From assembly GCA_016938655.1 (NCBI GenBank), contig JAFGUG010000066.1, positions 1 to 64,000 on the forward strand: a stretch of 64,000 bases of DNA. The letters are read 5' to 3'. Origin of the DNA: Thiotrichales bacterium (GTDB taxonomy: Bacteria > Pseudomonadota > Gammaproteobacteria > Thiomicrospirales > Thiomicrospiraceae). A program made the position numbers and the translations under genes. Under the pieces are notes generated by a model. That model saw only the letters and a list, made by a program, of their open reading frames with translations. It was not told the DNA's origin and made no database searches. Below are positions 8,794 to 18,112 of this stretch, one piece after another (position 1 is the first letter of the stretch; the number at the start of each line of letters is the position of its first letter).

Positions 8794-10200
8794 ATGCCAC
8801 AAGCTATTTTCGATTTGATCAAAGAGAATGATGTTAAATGGGCGGATCTGCGTTTTACAGATACCCATGGTAAAGAACAGCACGTAACCATCCCTGCCAG
8901 TGCAATTGACGAAGATTTCTTCGTAGACGGTGAAACATTTGATGGTTCATCAATCGAAGGCTGGAAGGGCATTAATAACTCTGACATGATTCTAATGCCA
9001 CAAACAGACGCTTATGTTTTAGACCCATTCACAAACGATCCTACGATCATCTTGCGTTGTATGATTATTGAACCTGCAACCATGGAAGGCTACGAAAAAG
9101 ATCCTCGCGCGATTGCTAAGAAAGCGGAAGCTTATCTAAAATCAACGGGTATCGCGGACGCGGCTTTCTTTGGCCCAGAGCCAGAGTTCTTCGTGTTTGA
9201 TGATGTACGTTGGGGCGCAGACATGTCTGGCTGTTTCGTTAAGATTGATGCTGACGAAGCGGCTTGGAACTCTGAAAAAGCATTTACAGATGGAAACGTT
9301 GGACACCGTCCAGGTATTAAAGGGGGTTACTTCCCAGTACCACCTGTCGACCAACTACATGAACTACGTGCTGACATCTGTGCGATGGCAGAAGAGATGG
9401 GCTTAAAAATTGAAGCGCATCACCACGAAGTTGCCACTGCTGGTCAGTGTGAATTGGCTGTTGCTGGTAACACACTAACCGCTAAAGCGGATGAAGTTCA
9501 AATCCTTAAGTATTGTGTACACAACACAGCACACGCTTTAGGCAAAACAGCAACGTTTATGGCTAAGCCAATTGTGGGTGATAACGGTTCTGGTATGCAC
9601 ATCAACATGTCTTTATCTAAAGACGGTAAAAATATGTTTGCTGGTGATGTTTACTCAGGTCTTTCTCAGGAAGCGCTTTACTACATCGGTGGTTTGATGA
9701 AGCACGCTCGTGCATTGAATGCATTCACTAACCCAGGTACGAACTCTTATAAGCGTTTGGTTCCTGGTTTTGAAGCGCCAATCCTGCTTGCTTACTCTGG
9801 CTCTAACCGTTCAGCGTCAATTCGTATCCCGTATGCACCTTCTGAGCGTTCACGTCGTGTTGAGCTACGTTTCCCAGATCCAACGGCTAACCCATACCTA
9901 GCATTCACGGCTTCGTTAATGGCGGGTCTTGACGGTATTATTAACAAAATCGATCCAGGCGCGCCGTCTGAGAAAGATTTATATGACCTACCACCAGAAG
10001 AAGAAGCGACTTACAACACCGTTTGTGCCTCTTTAGAAGAAGCACTAGACGCACTTGATAAAGATCGTGAGTTCTTGAAAGCCGGTGGCGTTATGACCGA
10101 TGTGATGATTGACTCATACATCAAACTAAAAATGGAAGAAGTGACACGTTTACGTGCAACGACTCACCCAATTGAGTTTGATATGTACTACTCTGCTTAA
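8794..10200 (+). CDS. glnA: Glutamine synthetase type I
   Basis: Cytoplasmic dodecameric enzyme making glutamine from glutamate, ammonia and ATP. The 468 residues match the usual GSI-beta length, with FDGSSIEGW, the metal and glutamate site [11 protein letters not shown], the ATP-site region [11 protein letters not shown] and the NRSASIRIP stretch. The adenylylation tyrosine is present at position 397 in DLYDLPPEE, which fits the adenylyltransferase gene glnE immediately downstream on the other strand. It starts at ATG 8794 after AAAAGGA. Control is by a sigma-54 promoter and NtrC-like sites upstream. Confidence 0.98.
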   Translation: MPQAIFDLIKENDVKWADLRFTDTHGKEQHVTIPASAIDEDFFVDGETFDGSSIEGWKGINNSDMILMPQTDAYVLDPFTNDPTIILRCMIIEPATMEGYEKDPRAIAKKAEAYLKSTGIADAAFFGPEPEFFVFDDVRWGADMSGCFVKIDADEAAWNSEKAFTDGNVGHRPGIKGGYFPVPPVDQLHELRADICAMAEEMGLKIEAHHHEVATAGQCELAVAGNTLTAKADEVQILKYCVHNTAHALGKTATFMAKPIVGDNGSGMHINMSLSKDGKNMFAGDVYSGLSQEALYYIGGLMKHARALNAFTNPGTNSYKRLVPGFEAPILLAYSGSNRSASIRIPYAPSERSRRVELRFPDPTANPYLAFTASLMAGLDGIINKIDPGAPSEKDLYDLPPEEEATYNTVCASLEEALDALDKDREFLKAGGVMTDVMIDSYIKLKMEEVTRLRATTHPIEFDMYYSA

Positions 10201-10223
10201 TCTTTTAAAGATTAAATTGAGAC

Positions 10224-10252
10224 AAAAAACCCGCTTTAACGCGGGTTTTTTT
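10224..10252 (+). terminator. Intrinsic terminator after glnA
   Basis: AAAAAACCCGC and GCGGGTTTTTTT pair around a TTTAA loop and end in a T run, 24 bases after the glnA stop. Confidence 0.9.
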
Positions 10253-10283
10253 ATGCCTTTCAAAAAGTAACTTCCAAACCCAA

Positions 10284-10300
10284 CAGGCCTGCTAGGTTTG
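10284..10300 (+). repeat. Dispersed AGGCCT-palindrome repeat copy (glnA-glnE gap)
   Basis: CAGGCCTGCTAGGTTTG lies between the converging glnA and glnE genes. The left arm (CCAAACCCAA) partly mirrors the right extension, so this copy is an imperfect longer palindrome. Confidence 0.7.
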
Positions 10301-10361
10301 ATTAATCGTTCCATTCTAAATTGAGTTTCAACACTCAGATTCAAAAAGGATTATTAAGAAA

Positions 10362-13097
10362 TCAACCCATCAGCTGTTTCCAGATGGCCTTTACTGATGC
10401 TCGCTCTTCCAAGTAACAGCTTGGCTCAACAATCGCCTTTTCGTTTTGTAAAGCCACACGGTGATATTTAGAACGATAAGTTTTATAAGCGTGCGTCAAC
10501 GAATCCGCTTGTTCAGAAGTGAGCAGGCCTGCTTGTTTTACCGCCTCCAAAATTCGAATATTATCTGAGTATTCCACTAATGATGGATACTGGTGCGCAA
10601 ATGCTAAAACCAGATATTGAACCATAAATTCGATATCCACAATTCCACCCGCCCCCTGCTTTAAATCAAACTGAGTATCGTTCGATTTATCGAGTGAATC
10701 GGCCATCTTCTGACGCATCTCCACCACATCGGCTTTCACGGTTTCAATATCGCGCTCTTGCTGTAAAAACGTCTGTTTAAACTCTTCAAACGCTTGACGA
10801 CTTTGCGCATCGCCCACCACCGCTCGTACACGGGTAAACGCTTGATGCTCCCAGTTCCAAGCTTTATTTTCAATGTAAGACTTATAACTTTCAAAGTCGG
10901 TCACAATCATCCCTGATGCGCCATTAGGACGCAAACGTGTATCCACTTCATAGAGCACACCGGCTGGCATCATTGTGGTCATCAAGGAGATAATTTTCTG
11001 GCCCATTCTCACAAACAGCACAGAATTACCGGTTTCTCGGCCACGCTCATTCACTGCCGAATCACTGGGACTTAGGCCTTGATAGAGCAATACAATATCT
11101 AAATCCGAACCGTAACCAAGCTCAATCCCCCCCACTTTTCCGTAACCCAAAACCAAGAACGGATTGCGAGGGTTTTCAGCAGACAGCCCACCGGGTAAGC
11201 CCTGCTTGTTAATGGTCAGCTTCCAAGCAAATTCAACCACACCATTAAGCACCGCCTCGGCAATCCAAGTTAGGTAATCACTGACCTTCATAATGGGAAG
11301 CTGTCCAGTAATATCGGCAGCCGCAACTCTAAAGACTTGTGCATGACGCCATTGACGAATTTGCTCCATAAACCGCTCCTCATCGTCCCCCGCTTCAAGC
11401 AACAGCTCTTGCACCTCCTGATTCAATGATTCAAGCTCTAAAGGCGCATACAAAGCACGCTCATCTAACAGTTGGTCCATTAATGCTGGATACTTCGCCA
11501 ACATATCGGTTAACCAAGGGCTGATCTGCACCAACTTAACCAGGTTTTTTAGGGCTTGCGGATTCTCTTTTAGCAAGACCAAATACACACTGCGCTGCAA
11601 AACACTTTCTATAATTTTTAAAACTCGACCTAAAGCGGCCTCGCTGTAACCCTGCTGAATCAATTCCGACAGCAAAAGTGGCATCAAAGTGTTTAACCGC
11701 TCCACACCATCATTGCTCAAACGTGCAACGGCTCTGCTCGATTTAAAATCGTGCATCTGTTTAATAAAGCCTTCAGACTGTTCAATCTCTAACCCATTAA
11801 GATCTTCTTCTGACTCAAATTTGCTCATCCACACTTTGGCCATGCTGGAGGTTTCATCACTCTCTTCATCCAGTGCAAAAACCGACTTAAATTGCGCACT
11901 GACAAATTCTCGATGCGCATCCAGTTGCTCTAAAAACGCAGTGTAATCTTCAAACCCTAAGGATTGGGCTAATGCCGCTTGTTGATGCGGTTCTTTTGGT
12001 AAGTCATGAGTTTGTTGGTCGTTCCAAATTTGCAAACGATTTTCTGCACGACGTAAAAAAACATACGCCGCCATCAAGCCATCCCGCTCGGCTTGCTCTA
12101 AGTGCCCACTCTCCAGTAAATAATCCAATGTTGGCATGAGACGGCGACCTTGTAATCCACGATTTCGGCCACCATGCACCAACTGAAAAGCTTGCGCAAT
12201 AAATTCCACCTCACGAATACCACCCGGCCCCAGCTTGATATTTTGCTGCATGCCTTTTTTATTCACTTCCGCCATAATCATCTGCTTGAGTTCACGCAGT
12301 GATTGCATCGCACTAAAGTCGACATAACGACGGTAAACAAACGGCTTTAGAATGCTGAACAAATAGTCCGCCTGCGCTTTATCGCCGGCCATAGCACGTG
12401 CTTTAACCAAGGCATAACGCTCCCACGCTCGGCCATGAAGTTCATAATAATGCTCAATGCCAGAAAAACTAATCGCCAGTGGCCCAGCATCGCCAAATGG
12501 ACGTAAGCGCATATCCACTCGGTAAACAAAGCCATCTTCAGTGTAATCAACCAAAGACTTATTCACCGCCTGCCCCAAACGAACAAAAAATTGGTCATTG
12601 GGAATGCTGCGCGCCGCCCCCTCGGTTTTACCCTGCTCTGGATAGACAAAAATCAGATCAATATCCGATGAAAAGTTTAACTCTTGACCGCCTAATTTCC
12701 CCATACCCAGCACAATGAGTTTTTGTGCTTCACCGGACTCGGCGCCAATCGGCGTGCCATAACGCACACAAAATTGTTGATAATGCCAATCTAAAGCGCC
12801 ATTTACTAACGCATCTGCCAAATCTGAGACATCCCGCATGACCTCTTCGAGTGGCGCTAAACCGGTTAAATCGCGAATCGCAATACGTGCCATCTGCTGG
12901 TTGCGTTGTTGACGCAAATGTCGGTTTAGAGCAGCTTCATCCGCAGATGATTGCACTAAGTCATAGACCGTTTGATACAACGCCCCTTGCGATAAAGCAG
13001 ATTGCCAATGCGCTTCCTCCATTACCTCTGGATAACGACGCGCCACACCTTCAACAAAGCGGCTCCACTCGATGACATTTTCTAAGGGGTATTTCAT
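10362..13097 (-). CDS. glnE: Bifunctional glutamine synthetase adenylyltransferase/deadenylylase
   Basis: Adds and removes AMP on the GlnA tyrosine in response to PII state and glutamine. The 911-residue product has two nucleotidyltransferase domains: the N-terminal one with GMGKLGGQELNFSSDIDL (about 140) and the C-terminal one with GYGKVGGIELGYGSDLDIV (about 665), each followed by a GlnD PII-uridylyltransferase-like helical domain containing GPGGIREVEF and GAGGIVDIEF. I start at ATG 13097, which follows AAGGA at usable spacing; an in-frame TTG 27 bases earlier lacks one. An exact AGCAGGCCTGCT core lies inside the gene at 10522-10533. Confidence 0.96.
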   Translation of the reverse strand: MKYPLENVIEWSRFVEGVARRYPEVMEEAHWQSALSQGALYQTVYDLVQSSADEAALNRHLRQQRNQQMARIAIRDLTGLAPLEEVMRDVSDLADALVNGALDWHYQQFCVRYGTPIGAESGEAQKLIVLGMGKLGGQELNFSSDIDLIFVYPEQGKTEGAARSIPNDQFFVRLGQAVNKSLVDYTEDGFVYRVDMRLRPFGDAGPLAISFSGIEHYYELHGRAWERYALVKARAMAGDKAQADYLFSILKPFVYRRYVDFSAMQSLRELKQMIMAEVNKKGMQQNIKLGPGGIREVEFIAQAFQLVHGGRNRGLQGRRLMPTLDYLLESGHLEQAERDGLMAAYVFLRRAENRLQIWNDQQTHDLPKEPHQQAALAQSLGFEDYTAFLEQLDAHREFVSAQFKSVFALDEESDETSSMAKVWMSKFESEEDLNGLEIEQSEGFIKQMHDFKSSRAVARLSNDGVERLNTLMPLLLSELIQQGYSEAALGRVLKIIESVLQRSVYLVLLKENPQALKNLVKLVQISPWLTDMLAKYPALMDQLLDERALYAPLELESLNQEVQELLLEAGDDEERFMEQIRQWRHAQVFRVAAADITGQLPIMKVSDYLTWIAEAVLNGVVEFAWKLTINKQGLPGGLSAENPRNPFLVLGYGKVGGIELGYGSDLDIVLLYQGLSPSDSAVNERGRETGNSVLFVRMGQKIISLMTTMMPAGVLYEVDTRLRPNGASGMIVTDFESYKSYIENKAWNWEHQAFTRVRAVVGDAQSRQAFEEFKQTFLQQERDIETVKADVVEMRQKMADSLDKSNDTQFDLKQGAGGIVDIEFMVQYLVLAFAHQYPSLVEYSDNIRILEAVKQAGLLTSEQADSLTHAYKTYRSKYHRVALQNEKAIVEPSCYLEERASVKAIWKQLMG

Positions 13098-13203
13098 GCA
13101 AACAGGTTCCTTATTACATTTCAAAATTATTCAGTCAATTTACCATTAAACCATGGCTGTAAAGGCATTAATAGAGAGGGAATTGATTGAAAACAAGCAA
13201 AAT

Positions 13204-13230
13204 AAAAGTGAGCAGGCCTGCTCACTTTTT
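13204..13230. terminator. Perfect 26-bp palindrome with repeat core, acting as terminator
   Basis: The exact AGCAGGCCTGCT core (13211-13222) is extended on both sides by matching bases into a perfect palindrome from 13204 to 13229, with A and T runs at the ends. It follows the gene ending at 13340 (minus strand) and precedes glnE, so it most likely ends that transcript. The 240-base gap otherwise shows nothing I can name. Confidence 0.75.
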
Positions 13231-13339
13231 TTATGTGTATTTTTAAAGAAATTTAAAACATTAGAGCAAATTGATGAACCCACACAACTGTTTCTTCAAG
13301 CAACCTTTGACGGGCGTTGCGCCTGTAAAGTTTGTTGCG

Positions 13340-14149
13340 TTACAGGTAGTAAATAAACAGACGGGTTTGGCGAGCGTCTGACAGCTCCCAAATTTCAGAG
13401 GGATCAACATCCGGAACGGCGAAACTGTTACTCACAAAAACCGCACCCGGTTTCATTTCAAGTTGAACCTTTTGCCATAAGCGCGGCATCGGCTCGGTCG
13501 ATAAAAAGGCATACACAAAGTTGCAGTCCTGCAAAGGGGTTTTCCATATGTCTTGCGCCAACACTTGCCCCCCTCTTAGACCACTAAAAAAACGGGCTAA
13601 CAAATAAGGAACAGGCGCCGTTTCTACGCCAATCGAGGTTTTCACTTCCGGTTGCTGCGCCATGAACACCACATTCCCCCCGAGTCCACAACCTAAATCC
13701 ATAAAGTGCACTGGCTGAACTGGCTTGGCTTGGTGATCAGACCCCTCTGAAGAAGCGTTCTCTACTGCCTCATTTTGAACAAAGTGCTGCTCAATTAGAG
13801 CTCTGAACGCTTGCCGAGTGGTATTGTTGGTTAGATAAAGTGGCACTCGCTCTTTGCTGGCATTCGCAAAGACCAGCCATAAAACCACAAACCCGGCCAA
13901 ACCAAACCAAGGGTTAATCTGTAATTCAAAAGCAACGAACAATCCCCAAGGCATTAAAAACTGAATCCAGCGCCACCAACAAGGCAGCCCAAGTTTACAG
14001 CTTATCAATGCCGCAACGCTCGCCTGAATCAGCACCAAAACCCAGATAGGGTAAGGCGGACTCACCCAATACGGCATGAGATACACACCACTGGCTAAAA
14101 CCGCAAACACGCCTAATTGAATAACAAAGGCTCTTAACACCTTTGACAT
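13340..14149 (-). CDS. Membrane-anchored class I SAM-dependent methyltransferase-like protein
   Basis: The 269-residue product begins with four probable membrane segments (about 5-110), then has a soluble Rossmann-like domain. The SAM-binding motif I is visible as FMDLGCGLGG near residue 152, followed by an acidic residue ending the second strand (IGVET). The methyl-acceptor substrate cannot be read from sequence. It lies alone between glnE and the divergent glnK. An isolated role in nitrogen control is not implied. ATG at 14149; no strong ribosome site. The methyltransferase fold call is good; activity is inferred. Confidence 0.65.
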   Translation of the reverse strand: MSKVLRAFVIQLGVFAVLASGVYLMPYWVSPPYPIWVLVLIQASVAALISCKLGLPCWWRWIQFLMPWGLFVAFELQINPWFGLAGFVVLWLVFANASKERVPLYLTNNTTRQAFRALIEQHFVQNEAVENASSEGSDHQAKPVQPVHFMDLGCGLGGNVVFMAQQPEVKTSIGVETAPVPYLLARFFSGLRGGQVLAQDIWKTPLQDCNFVYAFLSTEPMPRLWQKVQLEMKPGAVFVSNSFAVPDVDPSEIWELSDARQTRLFIYYL

Positions 14150-14173
14150 AAATGAATTCCCTTAAATGAAGTC

Positions 14174-14206
14174 GCACCACATTTGAAGCATGATGCACCA
14201 AAATAA
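14174..14206 (+). promoter_or_regulatory. Two NtrC-like half-sites upstream of glnK
   Basis: GCACCACATTTGAAGC (from 14174) and TGCACCAAAATAAAAC (from 14194) resemble the sites before glnA in wording and in their roughly 21-base spacing. They lie about 120-150 bases before the inferred glnK start point. The right halves are weak, so these are candidates. Confidence 0.45.
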
Positions 14207-14296
14207 AACCTTACGATATGTAAAGCGGACAAAAAATGCCCCAAACAACGTCAAAAAACAGCTAACAACTTGTTATAAAAGGAATATTTTAAATAG

Positions 14297-14312
14297 TGGC
14301 ACAGCACTTGTT
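14297..14312 (+). promoter_or_regulatory. Sigma-54 promoter of glnK-amtB
   Basis: TGGCACAGCACTTGTT matches the sigma-54 pattern TGGCAC-N5-TTGCW, with GG at 14298-14299 and ten bases before GT in place of the usual GC. It sits about 47 bases before the glnK start codon, a normal leader length for this class of operon. Confidence 0.65.
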
Positions 14313-14340
14313 ATGTTTGGTTGAACGTTTTTACTATTAA

Positions 14341-14697
<357 letters not shown>

Positions 14698-14709
14698 GAA
14701 CAAAGGGAA

Positions 14710-15960
14710 ATGATTATGGAACAAATTACTCAAGTCAGTTACGCCCTAGACACATTTTACTTCTTGATGTCTGGTGCGCTTGTTATGTGGATGGCCGCTG
14801 GTTTTACTATGCTTGAAGCGGGTTTGGTGCGCTCTAAGAACACCACAGAAATTTTAGCTAAAAACGTTGGTCTTTTCGCGATTGCTTCAATTATGTACAT
14901 GTTAGTGGGTTATAACGTTATGTACGGTGACGCGATTAACGCTTATATTCCGGGTATTAGCTTCCTACTAGGTGCTGATAACGAAGTTGCAGCGGTATTG
15001 GCTAGTGGTGGCGATGTCTATTACTCTTCAATGTCTGATTTCTTCTTCCAAGTGGTATTCGTAGCAACGGCTATGTCGGTTGTATCGGGTGCGGTTGCTG
15101 AGCGTATGAAATTGATGTCTTTCTTCGTATTCGCAATCATCTTGACTGGTTTCATCTACCCAGTACAAGGTATGTGGACTTGGGGTGGTGGTTTCCTAAG
15201 TGAGCTTGGCTTCAGCGATTTCGCAGGTTCTGGTATCGTTCACATGACCGGTGCGGCGGCTGCATTAGCAGGTGTTATTATCCTAGGCGCTCGTAAAGGT
15301 AAATACGGACCAAACGGTGAAGTACGTGCGATTACTGGTGCGAACATGCCTCTAGCAGCTTTAGGTACCTTTATCCTATGGCTAGGTTGGTTTGGTTTCA
15401 ACGGTGGTTCACAGCTTCAGCTTTCAACCATTGAAAACGCAAACGCAGTGGCTATGATCTTCGTAAACACAAACATGGCTGCGGCTGGTGGTGTGATCGG
15501 AGCAATGATTATCTCTAAAATCTTGTTCGGTAAAGTTGACTTAACAATGATTTTAAACGGTGCTTTAGCAGGTCTAGTTGCAATCACAGCAGATCCGTTA
15601 TCGCCAGCTCCTTTATCAGCAACGCTTATCGGTTTTGTTGGTGGAATGCTTGTAGTATTCGCTATCCTATTCATGGATAACAAAATGAAAATTGATGATC
15701 CAGTTGGTGCTATCTCAGTTCACGGTATCGTGGGTATCTGGGGTCTTATCGCGGTTACATTCAACAACGCTGATGCAACAATCACGGCTCAGCTAATTGG
15801 TATCGTAGCAATCTTTGCATGGGTATTCATTGCCAGCTTGATTGTGTGGAGCATCATCAAAGCAGTCATGGGTGTACGAGTTTCTGAAGAGGAAGAGTAC
15901 GAAGGTGTTGACCAATCTGAATGTGGAATGGAAGCCTACCCAGAGTTTACAAACAAGTAA
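14710..15960 (+). CDS. amtB: Ammonium transporter AmtB
   Basis: Trimeric inner-membrane ammonium channel of 416 residues with about eleven membrane spans. The Amt signature is visible (GSGIVHMTGAAAALAG, near 170, carrying the first pore histidine) and the second pore histidine lies in the DDPVGAISVHGIVGIWG stretch. It follows glnK by 12 bases, and GlnK is expected to block it when nitrogen is plentiful. There is no cleaved signal peptide; the ORF begins with a short hydrophilic stretch. The C-terminal tail (EEEEYEGVDQSECG) is the usual cytoplasmic regulatory tail. Confidence 0.96.
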   Translation: MIMEQITQVSYALDTFYFLMSGALVMWMAAGFTMLEAGLVRSKNTTEILAKNVGLFAIASIMYMLVGYNVMYGDAINAYIPGISFLLGADNEVAAVLASGGDVYYSSMSDFFFQVVFVATAMSVVSGAVAERMKLMSFFVFAIILTGFIYPVQGMWTWGGGFLSELGFSDFAGSGIVHMTGAAAALAGVIILGARKGKYGPNGEVRAITGANMPLAALGTFILWLGWFGFNGGSQLQLSTIENANAVAMIFVNTNMAAAGGVIGAMIISKILFGKVDLTMILNGALAGLVAITADPLSPAPLSATLIGFVGGMLVVFAILFMDNKMKIDDPVGAISVHGIVGIWGLIAVTFNNADATITAQLIGIVAIFAWVFIASLIVWSIIKAVMGVRVSEEEEYEGVDQSECGMEAYPEFTNK

Positions 15961-16004
15961 GGGTCCTCCTTATTACTAAAGAATTACTCCTCAGTAATTG
16001 TTTG

Positions 16005-16029
16005 AACCCCGCACTAGCGGGGTTTTTTT
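16005..16029 (+). terminator. Intrinsic terminator after amtB
   Basis: AACCCCGC pairs with GCGGGGTT around ACTA and is followed by a T run, 45 bases after the amtB stop. Confidence 0.92.
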
Positions 16030-16132
16030 ATGGCTAATTTTCTTAAAAACCTTACTTATGGCCGACCATTTCACGCTAAAATAAACTAATAATTTACACA
16101 CCTAACATCGTTAGCGATATTCGAGACCCCAT

Positions 16133-16591
16133 ATGATGAAAAGCCTTACCCTATCACTCCTTTTAAGTGCCTTGCTTATTGCCCCCTTGTCTACGAGCTT
16201 CGCGTCGGATGACGCAGGGCACGAAGGCTACTCACCTAAATACAAACAGTTTGAACCACCAGCGGAACGTATTCCAAAGTATTTTTCAATGGATAAAAAT
16301 GTGGTTAATTTACGCAACACCAAAAAGGCCAAATTCTTAGCGGTGGATTTTAAATTTATGTCTTATTACCCGCAGCTCGTTGAAGTGGAAATGGAGCAGC
16401 TGCGCCCTATCCTAAAAAATGACATCGACCGCCTATTGCGTAACCAATCCTATGAAACCCTAAGTACGCCAGATGGCCCGGATATTTTACGTGCGGATAT
16501 TTTAAAGGTGGCGCGAGACATTCTAGAAAAGCATAAACTTTATCCTGACCTACTCGAAGATGTCTACTTAGACAAATTTGTTATTCAATAA
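16133..16591 (+). CDS. Orphan FliL-family protein with signal peptide
   Basis: The 152-residue product has a typical Sec signal peptide (about 1-26, ending SFASDD) in place of the membrane anchor of ordinary FliL. The mature part matches the FliL domain: YFSMDKNVVNLRN, FLAVDFKFMSYYPQ, a helix ending RNDIDRLLRNQSYETLST-like, and the terminal DVYLDKFVIQ. FliL proteins support torque generation at the flagellar motor, but no motor genes are nearby, only a short flagellin 0.6 kb downstream. An alternative is a FliL-like domain protein with a non-flagellar job. ATG at 16133 or the next codon; ribosome site weak. Confidence 0.75.
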   Translation: MMKSLTLSLLLSALLIAPLSTSFASDDAGHEGYSPKYKQFEPPAERIPKYFSMDKNVVNLRNTKKAKFLAVDFKFMSYYPQLVEVEMEQLRPILKNDIDRLLRNQSYETLSTPDGPDILRADILKVARDILEKHKLYPDLLEDVYLDKFVIQ

Positions 16592-16607
16592 CCCCCTCTT
16601 AAAAACA

Positions 16608-16637
16608 AAAATCCCGCTCTATGAAGCGGGATTTTTT
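16608..16637. terminator. Two-way terminator between fliL-like gene and unknown gene
   Basis: AAATCCCGCT pairs with AGCGGGATTT around CTATGA, with A and T runs on either side. The flanking genes converge, so it can serve both. Confidence 0.88.
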
Positions 16638-16660
16638 TATTCAACGTTTTACGTATTTCA

Positions 16661-17089
16661 CTACAAGTTTCGAAACTTATATAGCAACCCTAACCACCGA
16701 GCCTTTAAACTCGGCTTAACATCAATCGGATGCTTATATTTCAAAACCACAGAGGTTTCATTCGGGTTATAGAGCGGATGCGATTGCCAATGCATTAAAT
16801 CTTCATAGTCAAAACCTGAATCTAACGCAATTAACTGCCAAGGCAGTACTCGTCCCTCTTCTTGTGCTTGAGGCCCATTAACGGTAATGTCCAATGGAAT
16901 TTTTTCGTCAATCACCACGGTTTTTAATTTACCCGACTCCATCCAAATACGCACAAACTCGCCCTCTTGCAACAAAGTGCCATAAGGTAAAAACTGATAC
17001 GTTGCGTTTAAACTGCTCACCGGATTGTCGGGGAGGGGTGCGCCCTCTGGGAACTTAAACTGACAGTAACCTCCTGAACAACAAGACAT
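16661..17089 (-). CDS. Hypothetical protein with N-terminal cysteine motif
   Basis: I do not recognise this 142-residue product. It opens with MSCCSGGYCQFKFPEG, where three cysteines in seven residues suggest metal or cluster binding or a redox role, and there is no signal peptide or membrane segment. The middle is beta-strand-like (FVRIWMESGKLKTVVIDEKIPLDI) and the end is basic. ATG 17089 is preceded by GGAAAG. It is read against both neighbours, the FliL-like gene and the short flagellin, so it is probably a single-gene unit. Intact frame and normal base use support a real gene; no function is offered. Confidence 0.7.
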   Translation of the reverse strand: MSCCSGGYCQFKFPEGAPLPDNPVSSLNATYQFLPYGTLLQEGEFVRIWMESGKLKTVVIDEKIPLDITVNGPQAQEEGRVLPWQLIALDSGFDYEDLMHWQSHPLYNPNETSVVLKYKHPIDVKPSLKARWLGLLYKFRNL

Positions 17090-17169
17090 TTTTCACTTTC
17101 CTTATTTTCTGATGTGGCGTAAGCTTACTATATTAAATTACAAAACCAATTTTAACGGGAGATGACATC

Positions 17170-17961
17170 ATGGCAATAGAATCTTACAGCCCTATTTCAT
17201 CAAGCAGCTATGTTTCAAGCATGCAGTCAATTAACACTAGCTTAGCATCCGGCTCCAAAATGAATCAAGCTGCGGATAATCCGGCAGGTCAGGCGATTGT
17301 CAGTCTTTTAACCTCACAAGTTAATACCCAAGACATGGCCGTACAAAATGCAAACAGTGGCATTAATTTATTGCAAACTGCGACGGCTGGTGCTCAAAAC
17401 ATTACCGAAAGCATTTTAAGAATGAATGAACTTGCCGTTCAAGCACAGAATGGCACGCTCAACACCCAACAACGAAACATTCTTAATTTAGAATTTCAAC
17501 AAAACCTGCAGAGTATAAATGGTCTGGCAAACAACACCAGCTTTAATGGTTTGAACCTGTTAAATGGTGAATCAAGTTCTGTCAATATTTCACTAGGCGA
17601 TTCAAGCAATACGCTCGATTTAGCTAATTTAAGTACCGATGCACTTGGACTGAATGGTTTAAACATTAGCGATCCAGCCAATGCTGGCAATGCTTTACAA
17701 GGACTGCAATTAGCCAGTGAACAGCTACTCAACAGTCAAAGTCAATTTGGTGCGCAGCAAAATGGGCTACAAGCAAGCATCGAGAATATGTCAAACCAAA
17801 ATCTCAATACCCTGAGCACACGTAGCCAAATCAGCGATACCGATTATGCACGTGCGGTAAGCGAACAGGTTCGCCAAAGCATTTTGAATGAAAGCTCAAT
17901 GGCGATGCAAGTTCAAAACAATCAATCTCGGGATAATGTTTTACAGCTGCTCAGCGGATAA
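17170..17961 (+). CDS. Short flagellin-family protein
   Basis: Secreted filament-type protein of 263 residues made almost only of the conserved terminal domains. The flagellin N domain is clear from LASGSKMNQAADNPAGQAI through GINLLQTATAGAQNI and RMNELAVQAQNGTL; the C domain ends AMQVQNNQSRDNVLQLLSG. The very N-terminus (AIESYSPISSSSY) lacks the standard INTN-type heptads, and the variable middle is only a few dozen residues. It could be a minor flagellin or a filament junction-like protein. The start follows GGGAG. No other filament, hook or chaperone gene is near, so it sits outside the main flagellar cluster. I found no convincing sigma-28 site. Confidence 0.85.
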   Translation: MAIESYSPISSSSYVSSMQSINTSLASGSKMNQAADNPAGQAIVSLLTSQVNTQDMAVQNANSGINLLQTATAGAQNITESILRMNELAVQAQNGTLNTQQRNILNLEFQQNLQSINGLANNTSFNGLNLLNGESSSVNISLGDSSNTLDLANLSTDALGLNGLNISDPANAGNALQGLQLASEQLLNSQSQFGAQQNGLQASIENMSNQNLNTLSTRSQISDTDYARAVSEQVRQSILNESSMAMQVQNNQSRDNVLQLLSG

Positions 17962-17986
17962 GATGATCGCTTTATCATAACGAATA

Positions 17987-18016
17987 ATAACCGGCCTAAT
18001 AGGGCTGGTTTTTTTT
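17987..18016 (+). terminator. Terminator after the short flagellin gene
   Basis: AACCGGCCT pairs imperfectly with GGGCTGGTT around a short loop, followed by eight T. Confidence 0.8.
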
Positions 18017-18048
18017 GCCTAAAATTCAAAAAACCGCTCTAAGAAATC

Positions 18049-18060
18049 AGCAGGCCTGCT
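18049..18060. repeat. Dispersed AGGCCT-palindrome repeat copy (before valS)
   Basis: An exact AGCAGGCCTGCT core, 52 bases before the valS start codon, in the place where a valS promoter or leader would be expected. The outer arms match the extended consensus poorly. Confidence 0.7.
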
Positions 18061-18112
18061 GTCTCTTTGCTATAATTTTGGGCTTATTACACTTTAAAAA
18101 TCAAGAGATCAA

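Noticed and set aside
17101..17160. Flagellar sigma-28 promoter before the short flagellin
   Set aside because: No TAAA with a spaced GCCGATAA-like word was found.
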